The position numbers and the translations under genes were made by a program. A DNA stretch of 64,000 nucleotides from Proteiniphilum sp. (GTDB lineage: Bacteria > Bacteroidota > Bacteroidia > Bacteroidales > Dysgonomonadaceae). Each line of letters opens with the position of its first letter. The stretch's first letter is position 1. The stretch is from NCBI GenBank assembly GCA_018433945.1, contig JAHDQF010000016.1, forward strand, positions 1-64,000. Reading direction: 5' to 3'. Below, piece by piece: positions 23,869-33,384 of this stretch. The notes under the pieces are model-generated. The model was not told the DNA's origin. It made no database searches and saw only the letters and a program-made list of their open reading frames with translations.

Positions 23869-26541
23869 ATGGCTCTTCTTACATTTCAACTCAACTACCA
23901 TACTACCTGGGGTCAACAGGTATCTCTTTGCGGATCGACACCGGAAATGGGTCAGTTCGATGAGGAAAAGGCATTGCCGCTGGAATGCAATGGCGACATA
24001 TGGAGTGTCACCCTGCAGATGAAGGTGACCGATACCCTCAATTACTACTACCTGGTACGGCAAGGGGGAAGTGTCATCCGACGGGAGTGGGGCAGTCACC
24101 GCCAGCTCCGCGTCATCAAGGGCAGAAAAGCCTATCTGGTGCAGGATCATTGGAAAGATAAGCCCTATCATGCCTATCTCTACTCATCGGTCTTCACAGA
24201 CAGCATCTGCTTGCATCCAAAAGAACCACTTCCCGAAAAATATCATTCCCGCTCCCTGCTGCTGAACGTGATCTGCCCCTTTGTTTATCGCAACCAGAAA
24301 GTGGCTCTTTGCGGAGAAAGTCCGCTGCTGGGTGGTTGGGATCCGGTGAAAGCGTTGCCTCTCACCTGTGTGCAAAACGGTGAATGGCAGGTAATGCTCG
24401 ATGCCAGCCAGCTACCCGATCGCTCTGCGTATAAATTTGTGATAGTGGATAACCAAAGTGGTGAAGTGCTGCATTGGGAGGATGGCCCGGACAGGGTTCT
24501 GGATGCCCGTGCCGCGAAAGTGGCGGGTGTGGTCAAGGTTGAGATGTCGCTGCAATATCGTTACCCGGGCTTCACATTCAAAGGAACCGGAACAGCTGTG
24601 CCGCTGTTCTCACTGAGAACAAAACAGAGCTTTGGCATCGGTGACTTTGCCGACCTGCGGAAGATGATCGATTGGGCATCGATCACCCGTCAACAGGTGA
24701 TACAACTGCTGCCGGTGAACGATACTACCACTACTTGGACATGGAAAGACTCTTACCCCTACAGTACCATATCGATTTATGCGCTTCATCCCATCTACCT
24801 GGGATGCAGCGACTACCCGCTGAAAGATAAAAAGAAACAGAAAGCTTTTCTTCAGCAGGCAGCAGCGCTCAACCAACTGAAAGAGATTGATTATGAAAAG
24901 GTATTGTTGCTCAAGCGTGATTATACAAAAGCGCTTTTCCATGAAAAGGGCGCAGATATGCTCTCATCGGAAGCTTACAAAACATTCTTTGCAAATAACC
25001 AACAATGGCTTTTTCCCTATGCCTGCTATTGCACCCTGCGTGACCGGTATGGTACGGCCAATTTCAGGGAGTGGAACAGCTTCGCTGCATACAACGAGGC
25101 TCAACTGAGAGAGATGCTGGCTGCCGATCCTGAGGCAGTAGAAGAGACATCCTACTGGTATTTCGTGCAATACCTCCTACACATACAGTTCTCTTCGGTG
25201 AAAGCATACGCCCACACGAGAGGTGTAACACTGAAAGGGGATATCCCGATCGGGATCAACCGAGACAGCATAGAAGCATGGACCTCTCCCAATCTCTTCA
25301 ACATGGATACGCAGAGTGGTGCACCTCCCGATGATTTCTCATTCTTCGGACAAAACTGGGGATTCCCCACTTATAACTGGTATGCCATGGAGAAAGAGGG
25401 CTACTCCTGGTGGATCAACCGCTTCAGGAAGATGGCCGACTATTTCGACGCCTACCGTATCGATCATATCCTGGGTTTCTTCCGCATCTGGGAGATCCCA
25501 CTAGACGCTGTTCAGGGATTGCTGGGGCATTTCAGTCCTGCGTTGCCTTACTGGGCCGAAGAGATCAACCGTGCCGGCATTCCTTTTGATGAGGAACGAA
25601 TGGTACAGCCTTTCATTCATGAACAGTTCCTGCCGGACATTTTTGGAGCGTTGGCTGATGAGGTGAAAGAAAAATACCTTGAAGTGTCGGGTTGGCAGCG
25701 TTTCAGGCTGAAGAGCTTTTGCAATACCCAGCGAAAAATCCAGCATCTTTTTGAAGGTGAGCAGGATGAGAAGTCAACCCTATTGCGCGACGGGCTATAT
25801 TCGCTTTGCACCGAAGTGCTCTTCGTAAGAGATCCGCTCGATCATAATCGCTTCCATCCCCGCATCACCGCACAATATTCCTATTCCTACCGATACCTGG
25901 ATGAGCATGTGAAAGAGGCCTTCAATCGCCTCTATAACGATTTCTTTTATCACCGGCACAACTATTTCTGGCGTGAACAGGCAATGAAAAAATTACCGGT
26001 GCTGATCTCATCCACCCCCATGCTTGTCTGTGGGGAGGATCTGGGGATGGTTCCCGATTGTGTTCCCTCGGTGATGCAGGAACTTCAGATACTCAGCCTG
26101 GAGATCCAACGGATGCCGAAGGATTCCAGCGTAGAATTCACCAACCTGGAATGGCTGCCTTATCTCTCTGTCTGCACCACCTCCACACATGACATGTCAC
26201 CCCTACGCAGCTGGTGGCTGGAGAACAGGGAGGTGACTCAGCGATACTACAACCAGGTGCTGCATCATGAAGGAACAGCACCTGAAGAATGTACCACCGC
26301 CATATGCAGTGAGATCATCGCTGCCCATATGCGGTCGACAGCCATGTGGGTGATCCTTCCCTGGCAGGACTGGATGTCGCTCGATGAGCGGCTACGCAAT
26401 CCCGATGTGTCGGCCGAACGTATCAATGTCCCTGCCAACCCCGAGCATTACTGGCGTTACCGTATGCACCTCACACTCGAAGAGCTGCTGAAAGAATCTG
26501 CATTCAACGAGCGGCTTGCTGAGATGAGTAACAGAATGTAA
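23869..26541 (+). CDS. malQ: 4-alpha-glucanotransferase (amylomaltase) with two starch-binding-like domains
   Basis: 890 aa. Two CBM20-like domains are at the N-terminus (about 1-90 with SLCGSTPEMGQFD; about 125-215 with ALCGESPLLGGWDP), followed by the GH77 catalytic barrel. The catalytic residues are visible: the nucleophile Asp in AYRIDHILGFFR, the acid/base Glu in CGEDLGMVPDCV, and the third Asp in TSTHDMSPLRSWW. It transfers maltodextrin chains between glucans during cytosolic glycogen or starch use. The size and the domain order match the Bacteroidota/plant DPE2-like form, not the shorter E. coli type. It is transcribed alone and ends at a shared bidirectional terminator. Confidence 0.95.
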   Translation: MALLTFQLNYHTTWGQQVSLCGSTPEMGQFDEEKALPLECNGDIWSVTLQMKVTDTLNYYYLVRQGGSVIRREWGSHRQLRVIKGRKAYLVQDHWKDKPYHAYLYSSVFTDSICLHPKEPLPEKYHSRSLLLNVICPFVYRNQKVALCGESPLLGGWDPVKALPLTCVQNGEWQVMLDASQLPDRSAYKFVIVDNQSGEVLHWEDGPDRVLDARAAKVAGVVKVEMSLQYRYPGFTFKGTGTAVPLFSLRTKQSFGIGDFADLRKMIDWASITRQQVIQLLPVNDTTTTWTWKDSYPYSTISIYALHPIYLGCSDYPLKDKKKQKAFLQQAAALNQLKEIDYEKVLLLKRDYTKALFHEKGADMLSSEAYKTFFANNQQWLFPYACYCTLRDRYGTANFREWNSFAAYNEAQLREMLAADPEAVEETSYWYFVQYLLHIQFSSVKAYAHTRGVTLKGDIPIGINRDSIEAWTSPNLFNMDTQSGAPPDDFSFFGQNWGFPTYNWYAMEKEGYSWWINRFRKMADYFDAYRIDHILGFFRIWEIPLDAVQGLLGHFSPALPYWAEEINRAGIPFDEERMVQPFIHEQFLPDIFGALADEVKEKYLEVSGWQRFRLKSFCNTQRKIQHLFEGEQDEKSTLLRDGLYSLCTEVLFVRDPLDHNRFHPRITAQYSYSYRYLDEHVKEAFNRLYNDFFYHRHNYFWREQAMKKLPVLISSTPMLVCGEDLGMVPDCVPSVMQELQILSLEIQRMPKDSSVEFTNLEWLPYLSVCTTSTHDMSPLRSWWLENREVTQRYYNQVLHHEGTAPEECTTAICSEIIAAHMRSTAMWVILPWQDWMSLDERLRNPDVSAERINVPANPEHYWRYRMHLTLEELLKESAFNERLAEMSNRM

Positions 26542-26566
26542 AACATGATCTAAATCTATCCGAAAA

Positions 26567-26622
26567 AACCACACACAAAAAAAGAGACTGTTCAGCGAAA
26601 CAGTCTCTTTTTTTGTGTGGTT
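26567..26622. terminator. Bidirectional terminator between malQ and fbaA
   Basis: A very long near-perfect palindrome: AACCACACACAAAAAAAGAG and ACTGTT mirror AACAGT, CTC and TTTTTTTGTGTGGTT around the loop CAGCG. The strong core is AGAGACTGTT/AACAGTCTCT, flanked by A and T tracts on both sides, so it can end transcription from both convergent genes. Confidence 0.92.
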
Positions 26623-26630
26623 AGGTTGGG

Positions 26631-27623
26631 TCACGCCTTTCCGGCACTGCCCAGCACTTTCTCCGTCTTGTGCATGTATAGTTTCTTCAACTCCTCTCGA
26701 GCCGGTCCCAGGTACTTGCGGGGGTCAAACTCAGCCGGCTTGGTGGCTAACACCTCGCGGATGGCAGCAGTCATTGCCAGACGTCCGTCGGAGTCGATGT
26801 TTATTTTGCATACAGCCGATTTGGCAGCTCTGCGCAATTGTTCTTCCGGAATACCGATGGAATCATTCAGCTTACCACCATACTTGTTGATGGTTTCCAC
26901 ATATTGAGGGGGTACCGAGGAAGAACCATGCAACACGATGGGGAATCCCGGAATACGTTTTTCAATCTCTTCCAGGATATCGAAACGCAAGGGGGGAGGT
27001 ACCAACACGCCATCTTCGTTGCGGGTGCACTGCTCGGGAGTGAATTTGAATGCACCATGTGAGGTGCCGATAGAAATGGCCAATGAGTCAACACCGGTGC
27101 GCGACACAAAGTCAACCACCTCATCCGGCTCGGTATAGGTGTGGTGCTCGGCCTGTACATCATCTTCAATACCGGCCAGTACGCCCAGCTCGCCTTCAAC
27201 GGTAACGTCATATTGATGAGCATAGTCAACCACTTTCTTTGTCAGTGCAATGTTTTCTTCGTAAGGAAGGTGTGAACCGTCGATCATCACCGATGAGAAG
27301 CCGCTTTCGATACAATCCTTGCAGAGTTCGAAGCTATCACCATGGTCAAGGTGCAACACAATGGGGATCTCATATCCCAGTTCTTTGGCATACTGTACCG
27401 CCCCCTGTGCCATGTAACGCAGCAGCGTTTGGTTGGCATACTTGCGGGCACCGCTGGAGACCTGCAGGATCACGGGTGATTTGGTTTCCACACAGGCCGA
27501 TATGATGGCCTGCAGCTGTTCCATGTTGTTGAAGTTAAAAGCCGGAATGGCATAACCGCCATCTACCGCTTTCTTGAACAACTCTTTTGAGTTTACAAGA
27601 CCCAATTCTTTATAACTTACCAT
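26631..27623 (-). CDS. fbaA: Class II fructose-bisphosphate aldolase
   Basis: This 330-aa zinc-dependent aldolase cleaves fructose 1,6-bisphosphate to dihydroxyacetone phosphate and glyceraldehyde 3-phosphate. Metal-binding and active-site motifs are visible: LHLDHGDSF (about 90-98), EGELGVLAGIEDD (about 143-155), SIGTSHGAFKF (about 187) and VLHGSSSVP (about 227). These match the class II type A/B family in Bacteroidota. A possible -7 box TATTTTTG on the minus strand lies at 27674-27681. It is convergent with malQ. Confidence 0.96.
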   Translation of the reverse strand: MVSYKELGLVNSKELFKKAVDGGYAIPAFNFNNMEQLQAIISACVETKSPVILQVSSGARKYANQTLLRYMAQGAVQYAKELGYEIPIVLHLDHGDSFELCKDCIESGFSSVMIDGSHLPYEENIALTKKVVDYAHQYDVTVEGELGVLAGIEDDVQAEHHTYTEPDEVVDFVSRTGVDSLAISIGTSHGAFKFTPEQCTRNEDGVLVPPPLRFDILEEIEKRIPGFPIVLHGSSSVPPQYVETINKYGGKLNDSIGIPEEQLRRAAKSAVCKINIDSDGRLAMTAAIREVLATKPAEFDPRKYLGPAREELKKLYMHKTEKVLGSAGKA

Positions 27624-27786
27624 AAGCTTATTTTTTTTAATTTGGATGATAATCGTAGTTCAATTTTATATCACAAAAATACGATTAAATCTGCAATTAA
27701 TGAAATTATTTACCCAAAGAGTGAAGAAAGATTTTTGCAGCAGGCGAAAAAACCGTGAGAAAAAGATTAAAAAAAAAGATCATCAG

Positions 27787-27817
27787 GTTGCTTTTTTTAT
27801 TTTTCTCTCTACTTTTG
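27787..27817 (+). promoter_or_regulatory. Promoter of ald
   Basis: GTTG (27787-27790, three of four matches to TTTG), a 19-nt spacer and TACTTTTG (27810-27817). The start codon is about 100 nt further on, leaving an untranslated leader in which I see no known riboswitch. The rest of the fbaA-ald gap (27624-27786) is AT-rich without a gene. Confidence 0.6.
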
Positions 27818-27919
27818 TAGTTGTCCGGTCAGCTGTCTTTTATTTCTGTAAGGAGGATTCATCTGGCGGCATCTATTGCCTGAACAAAATTATAACAATC
27901 ACAATTTAACATTACTATT

Positions 27920-29026
27920 ATGATTATTGGAATACCGAAAGAGATCAAACCACAAGAGGGCAGGGTAGCCATGACTCCCGCCGGAGTGATGGAGCTGACC
28001 CGTAGAGGGCATACCGTCTATCTGCAGAAGAGTGCCGGTGAAGGCAGCAATCTGCCCGATGAGCGTTATCAGCAGGCGGGAGCCATGATATTGGATACCA
28101 TTGAGGAGGTATACGCTGCTGCTGACATGATTGTAAAAGTGAAGGAACCCATGGAGCGTGAATATGGGCTGATCCGGAAAGGACAGGTGCTCTTTACTTA
28201 CTTCCATTTTGCCTCCAACAAGAAACTGACCGGAGCAATGATGGAGAGCGGTGCCGTATGCATCGCCTATGAGACGGTGATGGACCGGCAGGGAGCGCTG
28301 CCACTGCTCACCCCTATGAGCGAGGTGGCCGGCAGGCTCTCGGTACAACAGGGAGCAAAATACCTGGAGAAACCTCAGGGTGGTAAAGGGGTGCTGTTGG
28401 GGGGTGTGCCGGGTGTCAGTTCGGCCGAAGTGGTGATCATCGGTGCCGGCGTGGTAGGACACAATGCAGCACTGATGGCAGCCGGTTTGGGCGCAAATGT
28501 CAAATTGCTGGATGTCAATTTGAACCGACTTCGCTACCTCTCCGAGGTGCTCCCCTCTAACGTGAAGACGCTCTATTCCACCGAGATGTCAATCAGAGAA
28601 TCACTCAGGAGTGCCGATCTGGTGATAGGAGCCACTCTGATTGTCGGCGCCAAAGCACCACACCTGGTGTCACGTGAGATGCTCAAGGAGATGACTCCCG
28701 GCACGGTGATGATTGATGTCTCTGTGGACCAGGGAGGTTGTTTCGAAACAACCCATTCCACAACACATATGGAGCCGATTTATGAGGTGGATGGCATCAT
28801 CCATTACTGTGTGGCCAACATGCCGGGTGCGGTACCTGTTACCTCCACCCGGGCATTGACCAATGCCACGCTGCCCTATGTAACCAGGCTTGCTGAATAT
28901 GGATGGGAAGAGGCCTGCAAGCGATATGAAGATCTCAGGCAGGGCCTCAACATCCTCAATGGAGAGGTGGTCTATAAAAATGTTGCTGATTCGCTGGATC
29001 TGCCTTACAGGGAGCTTCAGTGGTAG
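27920..29026 (+). CDS. ald: Alanine dehydrogenase
   Basis: The 368-aa enzyme reversibly converts L-alanine to pyruvate and ammonia with NAD+. The N-terminal signature GIPKEIKPQEGRVAMTP is present, followed by the substrate region FTYFHFASNK (about residues 92-101) and the NAD site GAGVVGHNAALMA (about 174-186). Length matches the family. It is monocistronic with a clear terminator. In an amino-acid-fermenting anaerobe it can serve alanine catabolism or act as an alanine-forming electron sink. Confidence 0.96.
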   Translation: MIIGIPKEIKPQEGRVAMTPAGVMELTRRGHTVYLQKSAGEGSNLPDERYQQAGAMILDTIEEVYAAADMIVKVKEPMEREYGLIRKGQVLFTYFHFASNKKLTGAMMESGAVCIAYETVMDRQGALPLLTPMSEVAGRLSVQQGAKYLEKPQGGKGVLLGGVPGVSSAEVVIIGAGVVGHNAALMAAGLGANVKLLDVNLNRLRYLSEVLPSNVKTLYSTEMSIRESLRSADLVIGATLIVGAKAPHLVSREMLKEMTPGTVMIDVSVDQGGCFETTHSTTHMEPIYEVDGIIHYCVANMPGAVPVTSTRALTNATLPYVTRLAEYGWEEACKRYEDLRQGLNILNGEVVYKNVADSLDLPYRELQW

Positions 29027-29077
29027 TGGAATCAATGTAACGCAGGCCGTTACAGGAGGGTGCATCTGCTGCTCCTC

Positions 29078-29120
29078 AAAAAAAGGGATCAATCGGGAAA
29101 GATTATCCCTTTTTTTTTTG
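29078..29120 (+). terminator. Terminator of ald
   Basis: AAAAAAAGGGAT and ATCCCTTTTTTT form a hairpin with a loop of about 15 nt, ending in ten T residues, about 50 nt after the stop codon. Confidence 0.85.
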
Positions 29121-29197
29121 TAGATAAGGAAAAATTATTTTTCTTTGTTTACCTTATTTAGAATAACTTTATACAGCACCCACATCACAGCATCACT

Positions 29198-29506
29198 ATG
29201 GAACAATTTAACAAGGAGACCCAGATACAAATCGAACTAAGTGAAGAGGTTGCACAGGGAATCTACTCTAACCTGGCGGTTATTTCGCACTCCATATCGG
29301 AGTTTGTGATCGATTTCATTCGCATCGTACCGGGTATGCAAAAAGCCAAGGTGAAGTCCAGGATCATCCTGACACCTGAACATGCAAAACGGTTGTTGCA
29401 TGCCCTGAAAGAGAACATTGACAACTTTGAGCAACAGAACGGCCCCCTTCGTATTCAAAGCGACCCTGGCTTTCTGCCACCCCTGGGTGGCATGGGGGAG
29501 GCCTGA
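29198..29506 (+). CDS. DUF3467 family protein, 102 aa
   Basis: The small cytoplasmic protein shows the DUF3467 pattern: EVAQGIYSNLAVISHSISEFVIDF in the first half (residues about 17-40), a MQKAKVKSRIILTPEHAKRLL stretch, then ALKENIDNFE. The function of the family is not known. It lies 72 nt upstream of cydA on the same strand and could share a transcript with the cytochrome bd genes. The TAACTTTA sequence at 29163-29170 is a weak -7-like element. Confidence 0.85.
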   Translation: MEQFNKETQIQIELSEEVAQGIYSNLAVISHSISEFVIDFIRIVPGMQKAKVKSRIILTPEHAKRLLHALKENIDNFEQQNGPLRIQSDPGFLPPLGGMGEA

Positions 29507-29578
29507 CAAGCTTTTTTTTGTATCTCTAATCACAGCATTTATGGAAATCAAAAGAGCAACCACTAAATACAACTATTT

Positions 29579-31138
29579 ATGGATCTATTAAGTGCATCTG
29601 CAGTAAACTGGTCTAGGGGGCAATTTGCGCTGACAGCCGGTTATCACTGGCTGTTCGTTCCACTCACCATCGGACTGGGTCTCATCATGGCCATCATGGA
29701 GAGTCTCTACGTGAAAACAGGGGACATGAAATGGAAAACAGCAACCAAGTTCTGGCAGAAAATCTTTGGAATCAACTTTGCCATCGGCATCGCAACCGGC
29801 ATCATCCTCGAGTTTCAGTTTGGTACCAACTGGTCCAACTACAGCTGGTTCGTGGGTGATATCTTCGGTGCTCCCCTCGCCATAGAGGGAATCTTAGCTT
29901 TTTTCTTAGAGGCTACCTTTGTCTCCATCATGTTCTTCGGATGGAACAGGGTCAGCAAAAAAATGCACCTGGCATCCACCTGGCTGGTTTTCGTGGGTGC
30001 CTCCCTCTCCGCCTTCTGGATTCTGGTGGCAAACGCCTGGATGCAATATCCCACCGGCATGGAATTCAACCCCGACTCGGTACGCAACGAGATGACCGAT
30101 TTCTGGGCAGTAACATTCTCTCCTGTGGCTTACAACAAGTTCCTCCACGCCACCTTCTCCTGCTGGGCCGTGGGTGCCGCCTTTGTGGCTGCCATCTCAG
30201 GATGGTACCTGCTGAAAGGCCGACATACCGACTTTGCCATCAAGAGCTTGAAGATCGGCTCGCTGGTTGGACTGGTGTCATTCATCATGCTGGCGGTCAC
30301 CGGTGACGGTTCTGCCTATCACGTGGCACAGAAGCAACCCATGAAGCTGGCTGCCATGGAGGGTCTCTACAAGGGTACCGAGGGCGCCGGACTGGTGGCC
30401 GTAGGCATGCTCAACCCTGCCAAGGAAAAATACTACGACGATGTGGACCCCTATATCTTCAAGATTGAAATCCCAAAGTTGCTTTCCCTGCTGGGTTACA
30501 GGGATATCAACGCCTTTGTGCCCGGCATTGCGGATATCATTGAGGGTGGTTACCTCCTTCCCGACGGAACCACTTCCCTCTCTTTTCAGGAACGACGGGA
30601 GAGAGGGTTGAAAGCCATTCAGGCGCTGGCTGACTACCAAACAGCAAAGAAGGAGGGACGTGATGCCGATGCTGCCAACCATGAGACCATCCTGCGGGAG
30701 AATTATGCCCACTTCGGATATGGATATCTCGAGACGGAAGAGGATCTGATACCCAACATCCCGCTCACCTTTTATAGCTTTCACCTGATGGTGATGATCG
30801 GGATATATTTCATCCTCTTCTTCGTGGTCATGCTATACATCCTTTATAAGAAGGATATGGTCAACAGCCGCTGGCTGCAGTATGTGGCCCTCTGGAGCCT
30901 CCCACTGGCCTTCCTTGCCACTCAGTTGGGATGGGTGGTGGCCGAGGTAGGGAGACAACCCTGGACCATCCAGGATATTCTGCCGGTACAGGTTGCCTCC
31001 TCGGCAATATCTGCTCAGAATGTGATCACCTCTTTCATCCTCTTTGCCCTGCTTTTCACCAGTCTGCTGGTTGCAGAGGTGACCATCATGGTGAAACAGA
31101 TCAGGAAAGGACCCGATGGTGAAGAGCTGAATACTTGA
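29579..31138 (+). CDS. cydA: Cytochrome bd quinol oxidase subunit I
   Basis: This 519-aa inner-membrane protein carries hemes b558, b595 and d and oxidises quinol. The first helix holds the heme ligand His in LTAGYHWLFVPLTIGLG, and the quinol/proton region GRQPWTIQDILPVQVASS (about residues 457-474) is conserved. About nine hydrophobic helices are seen, with a long loop (about 250-400) between them that contains the Q-loop. With cydB 36 nt downstream it forms a high-affinity oxidase, which gives anaerobic Bacteroidales oxygen removal and nanaerobic respiration. Confidence 0.97.
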   Translation: MDLLSASAVNWSRGQFALTAGYHWLFVPLTIGLGLIMAIMESLYVKTGDMKWKTATKFWQKIFGINFAIGIATGIILEFQFGTNWSNYSWFVGDIFGAPLAIEGILAFFLEATFVSIMFFGWNRVSKKMHLASTWLVFVGASLSAFWILVANAWMQYPTGMEFNPDSVRNEMTDFWAVTFSPVAYNKFLHATFSCWAVGAAFVAAISGWYLLKGRHTDFAIKSLKIGSLVGLVSFIMLAVTGDGSAYHVAQKQPMKLAAMEGLYKGTEGAGLVAVGMLNPAKEKYYDDVDPYIFKIEIPKLLSLLGYRDINAFVPGIADIIEGGYLLPDGTTSLSFQERRERGLKAIQALADYQTAKKEGRDADAANHETILRENYAHFGYGYLETEEDLIPNIPLTFYSFHLMVMIGIYFILFFVVMLYILYKKDMVNSRWLQYVALWSLPLAFLATQLGWVVAEVGRQPWTIQDILPVQVASSAISAQNVITSFILFALLFTSLLVAEVTIMVKQIRKGPDGEELNT

Positions 31139-31174
31139 TTTCATACAGATTGAACGGATTAAAAGAATAACATT

Positions 31175-32329
31175 ATGATCACATACGAATTTCTGCAACA
31201 ATATTGGTGGTTCATCATGTCGCTGCTCGGCGGATTACTGGTGTTCCTGCTATTCGTACAGGGTGGACAGTCCATGCTACACTCCCTCTCCCGGGAAGAA
31301 GATGAAAAAAGGCTGCTGGTGAATGCGCTCGGCAGGAAATGGGAATATACGTTCACCACACTGGTAACCTTTGGAGGTGCTTTCTTTGCCTCCTTTCCGC
31401 TTTTCTATTCCACCAGCTTCGGAGGGGCCTACTGGGCATGGATGATCCTGCTCTTCTGCTTCGTGCTGCAGGCAGTGTCTTACGAGTTTCAGTCGAAACC
31501 TGGTAACATCTTTGGCGCCGGCGTCTATCGTAACTTTCTCTTTGTGAACGGTCTGCTCGGCACCTTCCTGTTGGGCGTGCTGGTCGCCACTTTCTTTACC
31601 GGATCAGAGTTCATGATGAGTAAGGGTAATATCGCAGGATTGGGCACAGTTGGTCCGGTGATCAGCCAGTGGCAGAACCCGCTGCACGGGTTGGAGCTGC
31701 TGGGTAACCCGCGCAACCTGGCACTGGGATTGGCCATCTTTTTCCTGGCACGTACCCAGGCGAGTCTCTTTTTTGTGAATCGTCTCAGTCACGAGACCCT
31801 GGAAAAACGCTCCCGCAAGTTTGTGTTGTTCAACGGACTCCCTTTTGTGGTTCTTTTCCTGATCTTCCTGATCTGGACACTTTTGGCAGATGGGTATGCC
31901 GTAGATCCCGTCACCCAAGAGGTTTACCTGGAAAAGATGAAATACCTGCACAACTTCATTCAGATGCCCCTGGTGATGGTTCTCTTCCTCCTGGGGGTGG
32001 TGGCCGTTCTTTACGGCATCATACGAACCGTTTTCAGCTCCTCCTTCAAAAAAGGAGTCTGGTTCTCCGGAGCAGGAACCATACTCACGGTGACCATGTT
32101 GCTGCTTGTTGCCGGCTATAACAACACAGCCTACTATCCCTCGACGGTCGATCTGCAAAGTTCGCTGACCCTGCAGAACTCCTCTTCCAGCGAGTTCACC
32201 CTCTCAGTGATGGCAGTGGTATCGCTCTTGGTACCGGTAGTGGCTGCCTACATCTTCTATGCCTGGCGAGCGCTTGAGCGCAAGAAACTGAGCCTGGAAG
32301 ATCTGAACAGCGACGGCCATGCCTACTAA
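31175..32329 (+). CDS. cydB: Cytochrome bd quinol oxidase subunit II
   Basis: 384 aa with about nine hydrophobic segments, beginning LQQYWWFIMSLLGGLLVFLLF. It pairs with CydA in the membrane and stabilises its hemes. The gene follows cydA by 36 nt and ends in a terminator. There is no cydX-like small gene behind it and no cydCD in the window. Confidence 0.96.
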   Translation: MITYEFLQQYWWFIMSLLGGLLVFLLFVQGGQSMLHSLSREEDEKRLLVNALGRKWEYTFTTLVTFGGAFFASFPLFYSTSFGGAYWAWMILLFCFVLQAVSYEFQSKPGNIFGAGVYRNFLFVNGLLGTFLLGVLVATFFTGSEFMMSKGNIAGLGTVGPVISQWQNPLHGLELLGNPRNLALGLAIFFLARTQASLFFVNRLSHETLEKRSRKFVLFNGLPFVVLFLIFLIWTLLADGYAVDPVTQEVYLEKMKYLHNFIQMPLVMVLFLLGVVAVLYGIIRTVFSSSFKKGVWFSGAGTILTVTMLLLVAGYNNTAYYPSTVDLQSSLTLQNSSSSEFTLSVMAVVSLLVPVVAAYIFYAWRALERKKLSLEDLNSDGHAY

Positions 32330-32348
32330 GCTGTTTGAATCCTGAAAC

Positions 32349-32385
32349 AAAAGGGTGGGTGCTTCTCTCTGCATCCCCCTTTTTT
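32349..32385 (+). terminator. Terminator of cydAB
   Basis: AAAAGGGTGGGTGC and GCATCCCCCTTTT form a hairpin with loop TTCTCTCT, followed by T residues, 20 nt after the cydB stop. Confidence 0.85.
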
Positions 32386-32472
32386 CATTTCGGCTGCTCA
32401 TTTTCACTTGGCATTATGGTCTGATGTCGATAAATAAGTGTAATTTTGCAATTGAATATAACAGCTTTGTTT

Positions 32473-33384
32473 ATGGAGAGAAGATTTTTACTGTTGCCGC
32501 TCTGCTCTCTGCTGCTTGTTGCAGCGTGCTTCATCACCTCTTGCGGTGAGAGGGGAAGCAGCTCCTGCCGGGCAACCAACAGTCTGACTTTAGACACCAT
32601 CCTGGTCGAGTCACGACAACACCTTGATGGAGATACAGCCAGTCCCTACTGTGATATCCGTCTGGAGTTTATCTATCCGGTCAGCAGCCAGGATACAAAC
32701 CTGGACACCCTGCAGCAGTATTTCGTAACGGCATTCTTCGGACAGGCATATGAAGGTCTCGATCCAGCCAGCGCAGTGGAGACATACGTAAAGAACTATG
32801 TGGAGAACTACATCCATGATGCGGCCATCTACCGCGAAAATGCAACGGTACCGGGTAGTCCGGGTGAGCAGGTGGAGGATATCCATGACCATGACCAGAA
32901 TGGAAATACCCTTTCCGACAGCTTCTACTCCTATTATGAAAGCATCTCAGATACCATCATCTACAACCGTCATGGGTTAATCTCCTTCCAGGTGAGACAG
33001 TCGAACAACAAGGGAGGAGCTGCTTCTTACCAGCTCTATCGCAACCATGTCTTCAACCTGAAGCAGGGCGCTCCTGTAATTGAGAGTGATCTCTTCAAGG
33101 CGGGATATGATACGGCATTGCGCAACCTGATCATCGCGTCGCTTCTCGAACAGAATGGCGTGAAGCGCGTTGAAGAGCTGGAAGAGCTGGGATTCTTTGG
33201 TATCCGCGAAATAGTGCCAAACAAAAACTTCCTGCTCAACGACGAGGGGATCATCTATACCTTTAACAAAGGTGAGTATTCGGCATATCAACTCGATGCA
33301 CCTGAGATCATGATTCCCTACGGATCCATCCGATCCCTGTTGAGAGAGCAAAGTGTTGCATCCAAACTGGCCGACCAGAAGTGA
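32473..33384 (+). CDS. DUF3298/RsiV-like domain lipoprotein, 303 aa
   Basis: The ATG at 32473 starts a signal peptide with two possible lipidation cysteines (LVAAC at residue 19 and ITSC at 24); an earlier in-frame start would overlap the TAATTTTG promoter box at 32441-32448. The C-terminal half has the DUF3298 pattern found in RsiV and PdaC-like proteins: LISFQVRQSNNKGGAASYQLYRN (conserved core GGA.. near 185), the segment ESDLFKAGYDTALRNLI, and IREIVPNKNFLLNDEGIIYTF. It is probably an envelope protein; the RsiV fold binds lysozyme in Bacillus, but that function is not shown here. Its stop codon overlaps the rsmG start. A paralogue lies at 55047-55907. Confidence 0.85.
   Translation: MERRFLLLPLCSLLLVAACFITSCGERGSSSCRATNSLTLDTILVESRQHLDGDTASPYCDIRLEFIYPVSSQDTNLDTLQQYFVTAFFGQAYEGLDPASAVETYVKNYVENYIHDAAIYRENATVPGSPGEQVEDIHDHDQNGNTLSDSFYSYYESISDTIIYNRHGLISFQVRQSNNKGGAASYQLYRNHVFNLKQGAPVIESDLFKAGYDTALRNLIIASLLEQNGVKRVEELEELGFFGIREIVPNKNFLLNDEGIIYTFNKGEYSAYQLDAPEIMIPYGSIRSLLREQSVASKLADQK

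Noticed and set aside
27646..27909. 87-aa frame between fbaA and ald
   Set aside because: It covers the fbaA promoter area and the ald promoter, is rich in Lys and Ile from AT-rich DNA, and has no recognisable domain.
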